64,000 bases of DNA from JALORV01 sp963791235 (GCA_963791235.1 CAWBRW010000027.1:1-64000), one strand, 5' to 3'; numbered from the stretch's first letter, positions 46,925 through 57,385 are shown. Notes: a model not told the origin generated them from the letters alone. Made by a program: numbers and translations.

Positions 46925-48768
46925 ATGCTCGAAAGGGCTCCTTGATCGACTGACCAGGCGAGCGGACGCGCTCGCGACGCGGGCGAATGAGATCGACCCA
47001 CTCATCGATGTCGAGCAACGGCTCGACGAGGTCGATGTCGCGGGCGCCCGCTGAGCGCTGGAGAACGGTTGGCGGACAAGCCGACGTCGGATTCACGCAT
47101 CGACATCTTTCGCGGTCGTCTCGCGATGATGGAGCAGCGCTACGAGGATGCAGAGCGGCTGCTTTCCGAGGTGTTGCTCTACGCGCCGAGCAATGCCGAG
47201 GGCAACGCCTGGATGGCCGCCGTCAAGATGTGTCAAAGGGAGCCGGAGGAAGCCGTCCGGCTAGCTGAGCGCGCTTATCGCCTCGGATACCACCGGGCCT
47301 GGTTGCTCGAATTGAGCGGTAGCCGCGCACTTCGCGGCAGACCGCTTCGAGCAAGCGGCAGCGGCTTGGACGGCGGCACTTGCGCTCGAACCTGACCGAC
47401 TGCAATCGCGCACAAATCTGATCGAGGTGCTCGGCAAAACTGCACCGTTGGTCCGAAACTGGAGGGCACATCTGACCAGGGCCATAAAGGAGAGGGGCGA
47501 ATCGGCAAAGTTTCTTGCCTACCTTGGAGAGCGCCTTGATTGCCCTTAGATCGTGAGGATGAAGCCTGGCCGATCTTCGAGCGCGCCTCGGCGCGCCCGG
47601 ATGCAGATGCACTCGTGATGTTCACCGATCAGGGTGCCGCACTCTTTAATGCAGGACAGACTGTCGGAAGCTAGACGGGCGCTGGACCGTGCAGCGGCCT
47701 TGGATCCGCCCGACGAAGTCTTTCTCGGTGATGCTCTCGAACATCGATCTGATAGAGCAAGGATCGAATCGCCGAAACTGGGAAGCGTACGAAAGCCGAC
47801 TTCGGCTCCCCGCATTGAAAGACGGCTACCGCGTGCACACCAGAAGGTGGTCAGGCGAAAGACTTGCGGACTGACGAAGTGCTCCTGATCTACTGCGAGC
47901 AGGGCATAGGGGACATCCTGCTGTTCTCGCGTTTTCTTCCGATATTGCACGGCTCGCCGGTTGTCGGGTGCATTTTGGAGTGCGCGCCGAACTCGAACGT
48001 CTGATTAACGCAGACCGCCAGAAATCTGGCGCCAGACTGGAGAAACATCTCAGTGTTCGGGGACGCCGCGTCCAGCGGAGCTGCAGTATGCGCGCTGAGC
48101 TGCCACTCATGTCGCTCCTTTCAAGCGTTGATCTTCCGGTCGAGAGAGTCTTCAGGCGGATATACGTCTCGACTCGGGGATGAGCTAGACACGCCAATGG
48201 GCGGAACGGCTGGCGCCATCGGCAGCGAAAGCGCGTCGGGATCGTGTGGGCCGGAAATCCGAACCGGTATGACGACGCGATCCGTTCGATTCCCACGTCG
48301 CAGCTGGCAGCACTGCTGGACGATCGAACTCGCTGCTTGACGAAGTCGAGTTCGTCAATCTGCAAATGGACGGCCGGCGCGAACATATGCAGATCGTCGC
48401 TCTTGCCGTTTCCCCACACTGATCCAGCGGCCGAAATCAAGGACTTTGCGGACACGGCCGCGATCATCGAAGCAACTGGATCTCGTGATTTCGATCGACG
48501 ACGGCAGCGGCGCATCTCGCTGGGCGCTCGGGGTTCCCTGCTGGGTACTTGCTGTCCAAGATTCCAGGATTGGCGCTGGTCGATGAACGGGGTCGACCAA
48601 CCTTGGTACGGACAGCATTCGGTCAGTTGCCGAGCGGACCGGAACCGGGACTGGACCGACGTGCTCTGCAGCTCAAAGCAGACCTGCTGCAATGGGCGGG
48701 ACGAAGTGTGGCATTGGAGTGAGTCGGATCAGCTCCTGAGCAACGCGCTGGAGAATTTCCCCGTGTGA
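46925..48768 (+). pseudogene. TPR / glycosyltransferase-like protein, heavily frameshifted
   Basis: Reading across frames gives one protein: LDRLTRRADALATRANEIDPLIDVEQRLDEVDVAGAR, TPR units (RLAMMEQRYEDAERLLSEVLLYAPSNAEGNAWMAAVKM; AADRFEQAAAAWTAALALEPDRLQSR), then NWEAYESRLRLPALKDGYRV, EVLLIYCEQGIGDILLFSRFLPIL, RVGIVWAGNPNRYDDAIRSIP, IKDFADTAAIIEQLDLVISID and GVPCWVL. This is the TPR plus GT9/GT41-like C-terminal domain often tied to flagellin or surface glycosylation. At least eight indels fall within 1.8 kb, denser than elsewhere, and the GC content looks lower. Error-rich assembly or true decay; the sequence cannot decide. Confidence 0.6.
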
Positions 48769-48777
48769 ACACGACCC

Positions 48778-49158
48778 GTGTCTCAGCTGGACGCATCGAT
48801 GCTCGAAGCCCTCGCGACGCTGCTGGTGTTCCAGGCGATCGGCGAGGTGCTGAGCTACCTGCTGCGCCTGCCGGTGCCCGGTCCGGTGCTGGGCATGGCG
48901 CTGCTGCTGGGCCTGCTCTTGTTGCGACCGGCCACGATCGACCGGTTGCGGCCGACCTCGTTGGAACTCCTGAAGCACCTGTCGCTGCTGTTCGTCCCCG
49001 CCGGGGTCGGCGTGATGCTGCACGTTGCACGCATCGGCAAGGAATGGCTGCCGATCGTCGTCTCGCTGCTCGTCAGCACGGCGCTCGCCATCGCCGTCAC
49101 CGCATTGGTCGTCAGATGGACCGCACGCCGCTTCGCGCTCGATGACACCGAGGCTTGA
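48778..49158 (+). CDS. LrgA/CidA family holin-like protein
   Basis: 126 residues, four hydrophobic spans. The family block LPVPGPVLGMALLLGLLLLRP is followed by LELLKHLSLLFVPAGVGVMLHV and a C-terminal span. Relatives modulate murein hydrolase activity and export of small metabolites such as pyruvate or glycolate. GTG at 48778 fits; an ATG seven codons on is possible. Its last 17 bases overlap the lrgB start, so the two are coupled. Confidence 0.9.
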   Translation: MSQLDASMLEALATLLVFQAIGEVLSYLLRLPVPGPVLGMALLLGLLLLRPATIDRLRPTSLELLKHLSLLFVPAGVGVMLHVARIGKEWLPIVVSLLVSTALAIAVTALVVRWTARRFALDDTEA

Positions 49159-49876
49159 CTCGATCTGGGTCTATCTTGCCGCCACGCCGCTGCTCGGCCT
49201 GACGGCAACGCTGCTCGCCTACATCGTTGCCTTCCGGATCTACCAGCGCAGCGGCATGAATCCGCTCGCCAACCCGGTGGCGATTGCCGTCATCCTGCTC
49301 GTGACACTGCTGGCGCTGACCGGCACGCCATACCAGACCTACTTTGACGGCGCGCAGTTCGTGCATTTCCTTCTCGGTCCGGCGACCGTTGCACTGGCAG
49401 TGCCGCTCTACGACCAGCGTGCGCGGCTGGCGCGCCTGTGGTTGCCGCTCACCCTCGGGCTCGGCGCCGGCGTGGTCACGGCGATCGGTTCGGCGCTGGG
49501 AATCGCGTGGGCGCTGGGCGCATCGCGCGAGACGCTGTTGTCGCTGGCGCCGAAGTCGGTGACGACGCCGATCGCGATGGGCATCGCCGAAAAGATCGGC
49601 GGCCTGCCGTCACTCACAGCCGTGTTCGTGATCCTGACCGGCATGACCGGCGCGATCATCGCGCGGCCGCTGCTCAATGCGCTGCGCATCGACTCGCATG
49701 CCGCGCGCGGATTTGCGGTGGGAGTGGCCGCACACGGCATCGGCACCGCCCGCGCGTTCCAGGTCAGCGAGCAGATGGGCGCGTTCGCGGGGCTGGCGAT
49801 GGGACTGACCGCGCTGGTCACCGCCTTCATCGCACCATGGATGGCGCCGACGCTCGTGTCGCTGCTGTCGCGTTGA
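49142..49876 (+). CDS. LrgB family protein
   Basis: 244-residue membrane partner of LrgA. The family core is GASRETLLSLAPKSVTTPIAMGIAEKIGGLPSLTAVFVILTGMTGAIIARPLL, followed by SHAARGFAVGVAAHGIGTARAFQ. It overlaps lrgA by 17 bases in another frame. In plants a fused LrgA/B protein carries glycolate and glycerate; glcDEF lies a few genes upstream here, so glycolate transport is possible but unproven. Confidence 0.92.
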   Translation: MTPRLDSIWVYLAATPLLGLTATLLAYIVAFRIYQRSGMNPLANPVAIAVILLVTLLALTGTPYQTYFDGAQFVHFLLGPATVALAVPLYDQRARLARLWLPLTLGLGAGVVTAIGSALGIAWALGASRETLLSLAPKSVTTPIAMGIAEKIGGLPSLTAVFVILTGMTGAIIARPLLNALRIDSHAARGFAVGVAAHGIGTARAFQVSEQMGAFAGLAMGLTALVTAFIAPWMAPTLVSLLSR

Positions 49877-50013
49877 TGCATTGCTGGACATATGCCATGC
49901 GACTCCCACGCGCCGCGATCTGGCCCTGCCCGGTATAGGGCCGCTTTCCGAACCTCTCGCTGAAGCGTCGGGGTTGAGCGGTCGGAGTCCTACAGCACCG
50001 TCTGGAAAGAAGA

Positions 50014-50049
50014 GCGGCGCGCAGTCCTGAAAGGTTCATTGCGCGCCGC
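50014..50049. terminator. GC-rich hairpin between convergent genes
   Basis: Perfect 10-bp arms GCGGCGCGCA (50014-50023) and TGCGCGCCGC (50040-50049) with a 16-base loop, in the gap between lrgB and the convergent glycine-rich gene. No T tract, so termination is only likely. Confidence 0.4.
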
Positions 50050-50106
50050 GCTGAGCCAGCCGAGAGCCGACGATGGCCCGCCGGCTCTGGTGCCTGATCA
50101 AAGGGC

Positions 50107-50595
50107 CTACTGGGTAAAACGACCGTGGGCTTTCATGCGATCACACATCGCTTCGTTCGGGCCACCGACGGCCTGGCCCTTTTCCTTCGCCCGCGCCTGG
50201 ATCTGCTTGCTGAAGTCCGCCATGTACGACTTGCACTCGTCGTACGAAGCCAGGCTCTGCATCTTGGCGCGGTGTGCAGTGCGCTCTTCATCCGTCAGCA
50301 GCGCCGCGCCACCACCCGCTCCCGGCCCCATGCCTTGACGCATCCCGGGTCCGGCGCCCGCGCCGCATCCTCCCGGTCCATAGCCGGCACCGCAGCCCGG
50401 TCCGCCGCCTGCACCCGGGCCGGTTCCCGCTGCACACCCCTGCGCGCCGCCCGGCCCATAGCCGGCGCCGCAGCCCATGCCATGCCCCGGTCCGTAGCCA
50501 CCGTGCGCCAGGGCAGTACCCACTGCCAGCACGGCGGTCGCCGCTGCCAAACCAAGACTCACCATCATCCTGCGTTGTCCTGTCATCCGCGTCAT
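50107..50595 (-). CDS. Exported Gly/Cys-repeat protein with conserved C-terminus
   Basis: 162 residues. A Sec signal (MVSLGLAAATAVLAVGTALAHG) leads to a low-complexity region (about 30-95) built from GxGCGAGYGPGG-type units: GMGCGAGYGPGGAQGC, then GGPGCGAGYGPGGCGAG, mixed with GTGPGAGGG and GMRQGMGPG. A charged C-terminal domain follows: LLTDEERTAHRAKMQSLASYDECKSYMADFSKQIQARAKEKGQ. Cysteines recur at fixed spacing in the repeats, with His/Met nearby, so metal binding is possible but not shown. No named family. Confidence 0.75.
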   Translation of the reverse strand: MTRMTGQRRMMVSLGLAAATAVLAVGTALAHGGYGPGHGMGCGAGYGPGGAQGCAAGTGPGAGGGPGCGAGYGPGGCGAGAGPGMRQGMGPGAGGGAALLTDEERTAHRAKMQSLASYDECKSYMADFSKQIQARAKEKGQAVGGPNEAMCDRMKAHGRFTQ

Positions 50596-50727
50596 CACGA
50601 TCTCCCTTGAAACTGATGAGCACAGATTAGGTTTGCTGTCCGGCGCGCACTTGTGCACGGTCAAGCGCCGCCGGTCGCGGGATGTGAGAGTCGTAACGAA
50701 GTGTTTCTGCGGCGCAAAGCCGCTGCA

Positions 50728-51350
50728 TCACTGGAGCGTGTCCGAGAGGATCACGCGCACGCCCGCATCGGCGAACGCACGTCGCGCAGCATCGAGCGAA
50801 CCCCCGGTGTCGATCGCACGGCAGGCATCGTCGATGACGACAACCTCGAATCCGCGCAGACGGGCATCAAGTGCGCTCCAGGCGACGCAGAAATCGAGCG
50901 CGAGCCCGGCGATGTAAACCGTGTGCAGGCCGCGCTCGTTCAGCAGCCCCGCAAGACCGGTCGGCGTACGACGGTCCGCCTCGAGGAAGGCCGAGTAGCT
51001 GTCGGTATGCGCGTGGTAACCCTTGCGGATCACGCCCTGTGCATGCGGCACGACCAGGCCCTCGGAGAACGCCGCGCCCGGGGTTCCCTGGATGCAGTGA
51101 TCCGGCCACAAGACTTGTCGACCATAGGGAAGCTCGATCGGCCGCGAACGGCGACTGCCCCGGATGCGACGATGCGAACGAGATATGCGCCGGCGTGTGC
51201 CAGTCCTGCGTCAGCAGCACATTGGCAAAACGCGGCGCGATACGGTTGATGACCGGGATGACTTCGTCACCCCGACTCAACAGCGAGCGCCCCACCCGGC
51301 AGGAAGTCGTTCTGGATGTCAACGACCAGCAGGACGGCGTCCCGGCGCAT
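50728..51350 (-). CDS. pncA: Nicotinamidase, isochorismatase family (two frameshifts)
   Basis: Hydrolyses nicotinamide to nicotinate in NAD salvage. About 207 residues across frames: MRRDAVLLVVDIQNDFLPGGALAV (catalytic Asp), VIPVINRIAPRFANVLLTQDWHTPAHISFASSHPG (metal-site Asp/His), LWPDHCIQGTPGAAF, and YIAGLALDFCVAWSALDA with the nucleophile Cys. Shifts fall near 51290 and 51140. ATG 51350 overlaps the pntB stop (ATGA), so it is coupled to the transhydrogenase genes. Confidence 0.88.
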
Positions 51351-52781
51351 CAGCCAACGGCCTTGCCCATCTCCTCGACGACTTTCTTGGCATCGCCGAA
51401 CACCATCATCGTCTTCGGCATGTAGAAGAGCTCGTTGTCGAGGCCGGCGTAGCCGGACGCCATCGAACGCTTGTTGACGATCACCTGCTTGGCCTTGTAG
51501 GCCTCGAGGATCGGCATGCCGGCGATTGCGGACTTCGGATCCTTGGCGGCCGGGTTGACGACATCGTTGGCACCGAGGATCAGCGCGACGTCGGCCTCGC
51601 CGAACTCGCCGTTGATGTCTTCCATCTCGAACACCTGGTCGTACGGCACCTCGGCCTCGGCCAGCAGCACGTTCATGTGCCCCGGCATGCGGCCCGCGAC
51701 CGGATGGATCGCGTACTTCACCTTGCACGCCCTTCTCGATCAGCTTGTCCGCCAGTTCCTTCAGCGGATGCTGCGCGCGGGCGACGGCCAGGCCGTAGCC
51801 CGGCACGATGATCACGGTCTCGGCGTTCTCCATCAGGAAGGCCGCGTCGTCCGGCGAGCCGGAGCGCACCGGGCGCTGCTCGGCCTTGCCGCTCGCCACC
51901 GCGACCTCGCCGCCAAAGCCGCCGAGGATCACGTTGAAGAACGAGCGGTTCATCGCCTTGCACATGATGTAGCTGAGGATCGCGCCTGACGAACCGACCA
52001 GCGAACCGGCGACGATCAGCATGAAGTTGTTCAGCGAGAACCCGATGCCCGCCGCCGCCCACCCGGAGTAGCTGTTCAGCATCGACACCACGACCGGCAT
52101 GTCGGCACCGCCGATCGGGATGATCAGCAGCACGCCGAGCAGGAATCCGAGCGCGATGATCAGCGCGAAATCCATCGGGCTCTGCGAATGCCAGAAGCCG
52201 AAGCAGAAGAACACCGCCGCCAGTCCCAGCGCCAGATTCAGCTTGTGCTGCCCTGGAAACACCACCGGAGCGCCCTGAAACAGCCGGAACTTGTATTTGC
52301 CCGACAGCTTGCCGAAGGCAATGACGGAGCCGGTGAAGGTGACCGCACCGATGAAGGCGCCCAGCGCCAACTCGATGCGATTGCCGCCAGGCAGCGCCCC
52401 GCCCTTCTCGGCGATGCCGAAGGCCCACGGCTCGGCCACCGCCGCGATCGCGATGAACACCGCCGCCAGGCCGATCATGCTGTGCATGAAGGCGACCATC
52501 TCCGGCATCTTCGTCATCTCGACCTTGAACGCGATCGTGGTGCCGACGGCGCCACCAACCAGCAGGCCCGCAAGCACCCAGACCATGCCGCCGGTGGCCA
52601 TCTGCGGCGCGAGGTGATAGATCAGCGCGACCGTGGTGATCATCGCGATCGCCATGCCGACCATGCCGAACGCATTGCCGCGGCGCGAGGTGCTCGGGTG
52701 CGACAGGCCCTTCAGCGCCTGGATGAAGAACACCGAGGCGACGAGGTACAGCAGGATGACGACGTTCATGCTGAGTGCCAT
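51350..52781 (-). CDS. pntB: NAD(P) transhydrogenase beta subunit (one frameshift)
   Basis: Proton-translocating transhydrogenase subunit carrying most of the membrane domain and the NADP(H) site, about 476 residues. N-terminus VVILLYLVASVFFIQALKGLSHP, then many spans; the NADP(H) domain shows VIIVPGYGLAVARAQHPLKELADKL, a one-base gain near 51725, then KVKYAIHPVAGRMPGHMNVLLAEAEVPYDQV, LILGANDVVNPAAK and KRSMASGYAGLDN. All standard motifs survive, so the break looks technical. Follows pntAB by 9 bases. Confidence 0.94.
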
Positions 52782-52790
52782 CGCGCGCCC

Positions 52791-53109
52791 CTATTTCTTC
52801 ACGGCGGAGCCGGACTTCGGCTCCTTCTTCTTGAACATCTCGAGCATCCGGCGCGTCACGAGGAAGCCGCCGAAGACGTTGACGGCCGCGAGCGCGACGG
52901 CCAGCACGCCCATCGCCTTGCCGAGGCCCGGTTTCGGTCAGCGCCGCCGCGAGCATCGCGCCGACGATGATGATGGCCGACACCGCGTTGGTGACCGACA
53001 TCAGCGGCGTGTGCAGGGCCGGAGTGACGTTCCACACCACGTGATAGCCGACGTAGATGGCCAGCACGAAGATGATCAGGTTGATGATGATGGGGCTGAC
53101 AGCTTCCAT
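52791..53109 (-). CDS. pntAB: NAD(P) transhydrogenase membrane subunit PntAB (one frameshift)
   Basis: About 105 residues: the small membrane subunit of split-type transhydrogenases, equal to the C-terminal spans of E. coli PntA. It reads MEAVSPIIINLIIFVLAIYVGYHVVWNVTPALHTPLMSVTNAVSAIIIVGAMLAAALTETG, one extra G near 52925-52930, then LGKAMGVLAVALAAVNVFGGFLVTRRMLEMFKKK. Sits between pntAA and pntB as in Rhodospirillum-type operons. Confidence 0.93.
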
Positions 53110-53135
53110 GTCGTCTCGCTCGCTCGATTCTGTCG

Positions 53136-54254
53136 TCAGTTCTTGCGCTTGATTTCGCCGCCGGTACACATCAGGCATGCCATCACGATGTCGTCATCCG
53201 CGGGCATGATGAAATTGGCGTCCTTGTCGATGACGAGCTTCAGGAAGTCCAGCACGTTGCGGGCGTAAAGCGCCGAGGAATCGGTCGGCACGTGCGCCGG
53301 GATGTTCGGCTGGCCGATGATGTGCACGCCGTACTTCGTGACGGTCTTGCCGAGTTCCGACAGCGCGCAGTTGCCGCCCTGCTCCACGGCCATGTCGAGG
53401 ATCACCGAGCCGGGCTGCATGCCCTTCACCATCTCTTCGGTGATCAGGATCGGCGCCTTGCGGCCGGGGATCAGCGCGGTGGCGATCGCGATGTTGGTCT
53501 GCTTCAGCCGCTCGCCGACCGCAGCGGCCTGCCGCTGCATCCACGACGCCGGCATCGGTCGCGCGTAGCCGCCGACGCCCTGCGCGATCTCGCGCTCCTC
53601 GTCCGTCTCGTACGGCACGTCGACGAACTTGGCGCCCAGCGACTCGATCTGCTCCTTGACCGCCGGCCGCACGTCCGAGGCTTCGACCACCGCGCCGAGG
53701 CGCTTTGCGGTCGCGATGGCCTGCAGGCCCGCGACACCGGCACCGAGGATCAGCACGCGGGCCGCCTTGATCGTGCCCGCCGCGGTCATCATCATCGGCA
53801 GCAGCTTGCCGAACACGTTGGCGGCCATCAGCACCGCCTTGTAGCCCGCGATGTTGGCCTGCGACGACAGCACGTCCATGCTCTGGGCCCGCGTCGTGCG
53901 CGGGGCCGCCTCGAGGGCGAACGCCGTGAGCCCCGCCGCATTCATCGCGGCGATGCCCTCGTTGTTGAACGGCTCGAGCATGCCCACCAGCACCGTGCCG
54001 CGCTTCATCAGCGCCAGTTCCTGCTCCACTGGGGTGCGGACCTTGAGCACCATGTCGGCGCCGAGCGCCTCGGCAGGGGAACCGATGACCGCACCGGCCG
54101 CGGTGTAGGCGTCATCTGGAAAGCTCGACGCCACTCCGGCGCCGGTCTGTACCACGACTGCATGCTTGCCCGTGACCAGTTTCTTGACTGTTTCCGGGCT
54201 GGCGGCCACGCGGGTTTCGCCCGGACGGACCTCTGCGGGCACTCCGATCTTCAT
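53136..54254 (-). CDS. pntAA: NAD(P) transhydrogenase alpha subunit part 1, NAD(H)-binding
   Basis: 372-residue soluble domain that binds NAD(H) and couples hydride transfer to proton flow. MKIGVPAEVRPGETRVAASPETVKKL at the start, the alanine-dehydrogenase-like fold, GAGVAGLQAIATAKRLGAVVEASDVRP (Rossmann loop) and IPGRKAPILITEEMVKGMQPGSVILDMAVEQGGNCAL. The split from pntAB is usual for this lineage. First gene of the pntAA-pntAB-pntB-pncA run, and divergent from nudJ with 166 bases between. Confidence 0.95.
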   Translation of the reverse strand: MKIGVPAEVRPGETRVAASPETVKKLVTGKHAVVVQTGAGVASSFPDDAYTAAGAVIGSPAEALGADMVLKVRTPVEQELALMKRGTVLVGMLEPFNNEGIAAMNAAGLTAFALEAAPRTTRAQSMDVLSSQANIAGYKAVLMAANVFGKLLPMMMTAAGTIKAARVLILGAGVAGLQAIATAKRLGAVVEASDVRPAVKEQIESLGAKFVDVPYETDEEREIAQGVGGYARPMPASWMQRQAAAVGERLKQTNIAIATALIPGRKAPILITEEMVKGMQPGSVILDMAVEQGGNCALSELGKTVTKYGVHIIGQPNIPAHVPTDSSALYARNVLDFLKLVIDKDANFIMPADDDIVMACLMCTGGEIKRKN

Positions 54255-54420
54255 TCAGCAGTCCCTCTCGCTCGTACGTTCTACCGTCGGCTCTTGTGCC
54301 GCCCGCACGCGAGCCGACGAGGCGGATGCGGGTCTTGAAGGCGATCGCGGCCGATAGAATCGCGACTTTACGCGAAAGCCCGCCGCCACCGCACGCCGCG
54401 CCGCCGCGGCGGAATTCCCG

Positions 54421-54897
54421 ATGCCTGTCCCCTGGAAACCCAGTGTCACGGTTGCCGCGATCGTCGAGCGTGACGGCCGCTTCCTCCTGGTGGAAGAGGA
54501 GACGCCGGAAGGCATTCGGCTGAACCAGCCCGCCGGCCATCTTGATCCGGGCGAAAGCCTGATCGATGCCGCCGTGCGCGAAGCGCTCGAGGAGACAACC
54601 TGCGCCTTCACGCCCGATGCATTGCTCGGCGTCTACATGGCGCGCTCGGCCTCGGCCTATGAGGCCGCACCGGTCACGTATGTGAGGTTCGCGTTCGTCG
54701 GAAGCGTAGGCGAGCCGGACCCGGCGCGGCAGCTTGACGACGGCATCCTGCGGACGCTGTGGCTGACCGCGGACGAGGTGCGCGTGCGCACTCGCGAGCA
54801 CCGCAGTCCGCTGGTGATGAAGTGCATCGAAGACTACCTGGCGGGCCAACGGTTTCCCTTGAGCGTGGTCCACACGCACCCATCTGCCATCGCATGA
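54421..54897 (+). CDS. nudJ: Nudix hydrolase, NudJ-like
   Basis: 158 residues. Nudix box GHLDPGESLIDAAVREALEETTC (GX5EX7REUXEE kept, but the later Gly is Thr). E. coli NudJ cleaves nucleoside tri- and diphosphates and HMP-PP. Stop overlaps the mnmA ATG (ATGA), the common nudJ-mnmA pairing, which supports the assignment. Start at 54421 precedes the conserved WKPSVTVAAIVERDGRFLLVEE. Confidence 0.9.
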   Translation: MPVPWKPSVTVAAIVERDGRFLLVEEETPEGIRLNQPAGHLDPGESLIDAAVREALEETTCAFTPDALLGVYMARSASAYEAAPVTYVRFAFVGSVGEPDPARQLDDGILRTLWLTADEVRVRTREHRSPLVMKCIEDYLAGQRFPLSVVHTHPSAIA

Positions 54898-56025
54898 GCA
54901 GGAAGCGGGTCGTCGTGGGGATGTCAGGCGGGGTCGACTCCTCGGTCGCGGCGTGGCTGCTGAAGCAGCAGGGGTACGACGTCGTCGGACTCTTCATGAA
55001 GAACTGGGAAGACGATGACGACGACGAGTACTGCTCGACACGGCAGGACCTGATCGACGCGGCGGCGGCCGCGGACGTCATCGGCATCGAACTGGAGGCG
55101 GTGAACTTCGCGGCCGAGTACAAGGACCGCGTGTTCGCCGAATTCCTGCGCGAATACTCGGCGGGACGTACACCGAATCCCGACGTGCTGTGCAACGCCG
55201 AGATCAAGTTCAAGGCCTTCCTCGACCACGCGATCAAGCTCGGCGCGGAGCACATCGCGACCGGACATTACGCGCGGGTCAGGGAGCGCGAAGGCCAGTT
55301 CGAGTTGCTGCGCGGGGTTGATCCGGGCAAGGACCAGAGCTACTTCCTGCACCGCCTGAACCAGGCACAACTGGCTCGGACGCTGTTTCCTGTGGGCGAC
55401 CTGCTCAAGCCGCGGGTTCGCGAAATCGCGCGCGAGATCGGCTTGCCGAATGCGGCCAAGCGCGACTCGACCGGCATCTGCTTCATTGGCGAGCGGCCGT
55501 TCCGCGAGTTCCTGAACCGCTACCTGCCGATGCAGCCCGGCCCGATCCGCGACGAGAGCGGGGGCGTGGTCGGCGAGCACGTTGGGCTGGCGTTCTACAC
55601 CCTGGGGCAGCGCAAGGGCATCGGCCTCGGCGGCCGGCGCGATGGCTCGGGCGAGCCCTGGTTCGTCGCACGCAAGGACATGGAGTCCAACACGCTGTGG
55701 GTGGTCCAGGGTCACGATCACCCGTGGCTGATGAGCGATCGGCTGACAGCGATAGACGCGGCCTGGGTCAGCGGCCGAGCCGCCGACGGCGGGCACCCGC
55801 CTGACCGCCAAGACGCGCTATCGCCAGGCCGACGCCGCCTGCGTCATCACTGCCGTGGACGGCGATCGGTTCGAGCTGGCGTTCGACGAGCCACAGTGGG
55901 CGGCTACGCCGGGCCAGTCGGCCGTCCTCTATCGGGAAGAAGCTAGTCTGGGTGGTGGAGTGATCGAGGGAACTTCGATGGCTAAGCTGCCTCGAACCGA
56001 GTCCCTCGGGCACGCCACCCCATGA
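54894..56025 (+). CDS. mnmA: tRNA-uridine 2-thiolase MnmA (one frameshift)
   Basis: Adds sulfur to the wobble uridine of tRNA-Lys/Glu/Gln (s2U34). About 376 residues. PP-loop VVGMSGGVDSSVAAWLLKQQGYDVVGLFMKNWEDDDD; catalytic cysteines in NPDVLCNAEIKF and DSTGICFIGERPF; C-terminal GEPWFVARKDMESNTLWVVQG. A one-base gain near 55795 interrupts the tail, which resumes RLTAKTRYRQADAACVITAVDGDRFELAFDEPQWAATPGQSAVLY. A near-essential gene, so an assembly error is the simplest reading. The stop position depends on the shift. Confidence 0.93.
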
Positions 56026-57385
56026 GTCGCAAGGCGCTGTTCTTCACGCTTTCGCTTTCCGTTGCCACAGGCGGTGGACTGGTCGCGTGTGGCGGTGGCG
56101 AGAATGACGCGGCCGTCGCAGCACCGACGTCGTCGCCCGGTCCGTCGCCCTCACCTACGCCTTCGCCATCGTCTTCGCCTGCCCCATCGGATTCGTCGTC
56201 GCCCTCGCCTTCTTCGCGTCGCCCTCGTCGCCCTCGTCGCCTCCGCCACCGCCCACACCGGCGGTTCCTTTCGAGATCAACGTCCAGTCACCGCCGGCGC
56301 CAGTTTCAAGCGGCGTCAATGCGAAGCTCACCCTGTTCGCGACGGGCTTGTCGGCGCCGTGGGGCATGGCCTTCCTGCCGGATGGCCGCCTGCTGGTCAC
56401 GCAGAAGGCGGGACAGCTGAGGCTCGTCAGCGCGGATGGCGCCACCGTGTCCGGCCCGATCAGCGGAGTGCCGACGGTCGATGACGCCGGCCAGGGCGGG
56501 TTACTCGACGTTGCCCTTGATCCGTCGTTCAACCTGGCGGCCAACCGCCGCATCTACCTCGCCTATTCCGAGCCCGGACCGGTGGGCTCCGGCACCAACG
56601 GCACGGCCGTCGCCAGTGCGGACCTCAACGCCTCACTGACCGCGCTGGAGAATGTGAAAGTGATCTTCCAGCAGCTGCCCAAGAAGGCCAGCGCCGGTCA
56701 CTACGGGGCTCGGTTGATCTTTCGCCCGGACGGGACGCTCTTCGTCACGTTCGGTGAGCGGCAAGGCTTTGCCGACCGAAGCGCAGTCGCTGACGTCGCA
56801 ACTTGGCAAGGTTGTCCGCATCAACAAGGATGGCTCGATTCCCGCGGACAATCCGTACGCTGCAAACGCCGATCCCTTGACTCGAGCGGTCTGGAGCTAC
56901 GGACACCGCAATCCCCAGGCGGCCGCGCTGCATCCGGCGACCGGCGAACTCTGGGTGACCGAACACGGACCGCAGGGCGGCGATGAGGTCAACGTTGCGC
57001 TGCCGATCCGAAATTTCGGCTGGCCGAATGTCTCGTACGGCTGCAACTACGGCGCGACGCCGGGAACGGCGTGTCGGATCGGCGGCGGCACCATACCGCG
57101 CCGTACACGCCACCGCTGGCCTTCTGGTACGCCAGTCTCGACCGCGCCCGGTGGAGCGTCGTTCTACACGGGCGCCACTTTCCCGGAGTGGAAAGGCAGC
57201 CTGTTCGTCGGCGGCCTGGCAGGGAAGACGCTGTGGCGGCTTTGTGCTCAGCGGACGATGCGATCATCGGTCAGGAGCCGTTCTTTGCCGGCCAACACGA
57301 GATCCGCGATCTGAAGCAAGGGCCGGACGGCTACCTCTACCTGCATCAGCCGCAACACCAGCCAGATCTATCGCATCGAGCGCTA
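56022..57385 (+). pseudogene. PQQ-type sugar dehydrogenase-like lipoprotein, several frameshifts
   Basis: Lipoprotein signal (SLSVATGGGLVACGGG), a Ser/Pro-rich linker of SPSP and PSS units, then a glucose/sorbosone dehydrogenase-type propeller: LFATGLSAPWGMAFLPDGRLLVTQKAGQLRLVSADG, GQGGLLDVALDPSFNLAANRRIYLAYSEPG, HYGARLIFRPDGTLFVTFGER, LGKVVRINKDGSIPADNPYA, AVWSYGHRNPQAAALHPATGELWVTEHGPQGGDEVN, NFGWPNVSYGCNYG, GASFYTGATFPEWKGSLFVGGLAG, HEIRDLKQGPDGYLYL. Shifts fall near 56215, 56755, 57090, 57240 and 57355. Periplasmic aldose oxidation is likely if functional. Confidence 0.72.

Noticed and set aside
51267..52781. Apparent PntB-nicotinamidase fusion
   Set aside because: The joined frame is out of register through the end of PntB; the true PntB tail and the pncA start lie in other frames.
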